5,781 nt of DNA from Candidatus Nanopelagicales bacterium (lineage in GTDB: Bacteria; Actinomycetota; Actinomycetes; S36-B12; UBA10799), in the NCBI GenBank assembly GCA_025455985.1, contig JALOLM010000155.1, positions 1-5,781 on the forward strand. Direction: 5' to 3'. The notes under the pieces were generated by a model. It did not search any database, was not told where the DNA came from, and worked only from the letters and a program-made list of their open reading frames with translations. Of the stretch, positions 5,075-5,781 are shown piece after piece (positions within the stretch are counted from its first letter, which is position 1; each line of letters begins with the position of its first letter). The translations under genes and the position numbers were made by a program.

Positions 5075-5781
5075 ATGGCCCAGGACACGAAGAGCTCCTC
5101 GCCGCAGCGGGACAAGGCCCTCGAGCAGGCGCTGGCTCAGATCGACAAGCAGTTCGGCAAGGGTTCGGTGATGCGCCTCGGAGACGAGGGCCGGGCCCCC
5201 ATCGAGGTGATCCCCACCGGATCGATCACCCTGGACCTCGCCCTCGGGATCGGCGGTCTGCCCAGAGGCCGGGTCGTGGAGATCTACGGCCCCGAGTCCA
5301 GCGGAAAGACCACGGTCGCCCTGCACGCGATCGCCAGTGCCCAGAAGGCCGGCGGGATCGCTGCGTTCATCGATGCTGAGCACGCTTTGGACCCCGAGTA
5401 TGCGGCCAAACTCGGGGTCGACATCGACGCGCTGCTGGTGAGTCAGCCGGATACGGGTGAGCAGGCACTGGAGATCGCCGACATGCTCGTGCGTTCCAGC
5501 GCGATCGACATCATCGTCATCGACTCCGTGGCGGCCTTGGTGCCACGCGCGGAGATCGAAGGCGAGATGGGCGACAGCCACGTCGGTCTGCAGGCCCGGT
5601 TGATGAGTCAGGCGCTGCGTAAGATGACCGGCGCACTGAAGGGCACCGGGACCACGGCGATCTTCATCAACCAGTTGCGCGAGAAGATCGGCGTGATGTT
5701 CGGATCCCCGGAGACTACGACCGGCGGCCGGGCACTGAAGTTCTACTCCTCCATTCGCTTGGACGTGCGGCGCATCGAGAC
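5075..5781 (+). CDS. recA: Recombinase RecA (5' portion, cut by window end)
   Basis: The first 235 complete codons of an expected 340-350. RecA forms ATP-dependent filaments on ssDNA, performs strand exchange and stimulates LexA autocleavage. Visible features: N-terminal linker and helix (1-35, with ALAQIDKQFGKGSVMRLGD), Walker A GPESSGKTT (72-80, K78), catalytic glutamate E102 in DAEHALDP, Walker B IIVIDS (146-151, D150), L1 DNA-binding loop region (about 156-172, VPRAEIEGEMGDSHVG), the ATP-sensing Q200 of INQLREKIGVMFG, and the L2 loop (about 200-217, ending SPETTTGG). All key residues are intact. No intein interrupts the part seen; the M. tuberculosis RecA intein site lies slightly beyond the window. 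ATG 5075 has a good RBS and gives a normal N-terminus. Its own leader carries an SOS box, so it is expected to be damage-inducible, probably apart from any read-through from DUF3046. In many actinobacteria recX follows, outside this window. Confidence 0.98.
   Translation, partial: MAQDTKSSSPQRDKALEQALAQIDKQFGKGSVMRLGDEGRAPIEVIPTGSITLDLALGIGGLPRGRVVEIYGPESSGKTTVALHAIASAQKAGGIAAFIDAEHALDPEYAAKLGVDIDALLVSQPDTGEQALEIADMLVRSSAIDIIVIDSVAALVPRAEIEGEMGDSHVGLQARLMSQALRKMTGALKGTGTTAIFINQLREKIGVMFGSPETTTGGRALKFYSSIRLDVRRIE

Noticed and set aside
5028..5171. Out-of-frame ATG at 5028 opening a short ORF overlapping the recA start
   Set aside because: No RBS, arginine/serine-rich shadow translation, and it is read through the coding start of recA in another frame.
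4778..5581. A 267-codon minus-strand frame over recA, its leader and DUF3046
   Set aside because: It is antisense to two genes of certain identity and crosses the regulatory region; its translation shows no known family.
5075..5781. Intein within recA
   Set aside because: The reading frame is continuous RecA through residue 235 with no insertion; the known mycobacterial insertion site lies beyond the window, so only its absence in the visible part can be stated.
1..5781. Mobile elements, CRISPR arrays, tRNA genes or a hidden defence system
   Set aside because: No transposase or integrase frame, terminal inverted repeats, regularly spaced repeats or cloverleaf-like sequence was seen; essentially all DNA is accounted for by four genes and short regulatory gaps.

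Overview
The window is GC-rich, actinobacterial chromosomal DNA. The evidence is a ClgR-type regulator, a DUF3046 protein directly before recA (an actinobacterial hallmark), a recA whose product reads like those of high-GC Gram-positives, a mycobacterial-type LexA operator, and GTG starts without Shine-Dalgarno sequences. Genus cannot be fixed from the sequence. The content is a conserved DNA-repair and stress neighbourhood. I found no mobile element, CRISPR array, tRNA or rRNA, and no evidence of a novel multi-gene defence system.

Layout. (1) Positions 43-282 (+): a short XRE-family regulator of the ClgR type, with a good ribosome binding site and a likely -10 box just inside the window edge. 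(2) Positions 314-4657 (-): a complete 1447-residue Lhr-family DNA repair helicase filling three quarters of the window, convergent with clgR (31 bp between the stops). (3) Positions 4658-4724: a compact divergent promoter region. (4) Positions 4725-4919 (+): a 64-residue DUF3046 protein. (5) Positions 4920-5074: a leader packed with regulatory signals, namely a hairpin over the DUF3046 stop codon, a near-perfect SOS box inside a promoter spacer, a second RecA-NDp/PafBC-like promoter candidate, an 11-bp direct repeat and a hairpin before the RBS. (6) Positions 5075-5781 (+): the first 235 codons of recA, running off the window.

Functional reading. RecA drives homologous recombination and LexA cleavage. 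Lhr is a 3'-5' helicase with a C-terminal glycosylase-like module linked to repair. ClgR controls Clp proteolysis, and in Corynebacterium glutamicum also DNA-repair genes. The cluster is therefore a DNA-damage and proteostasis block. The noncoding DNA before recA holds the most informative signals, consistent with dual LexA-dependent and LexA-independent control. Two points deserve a second look: a ClgR lacking the usual C-terminal tail, and two divergent genes that both appear leaderless with matching promoter geometry.
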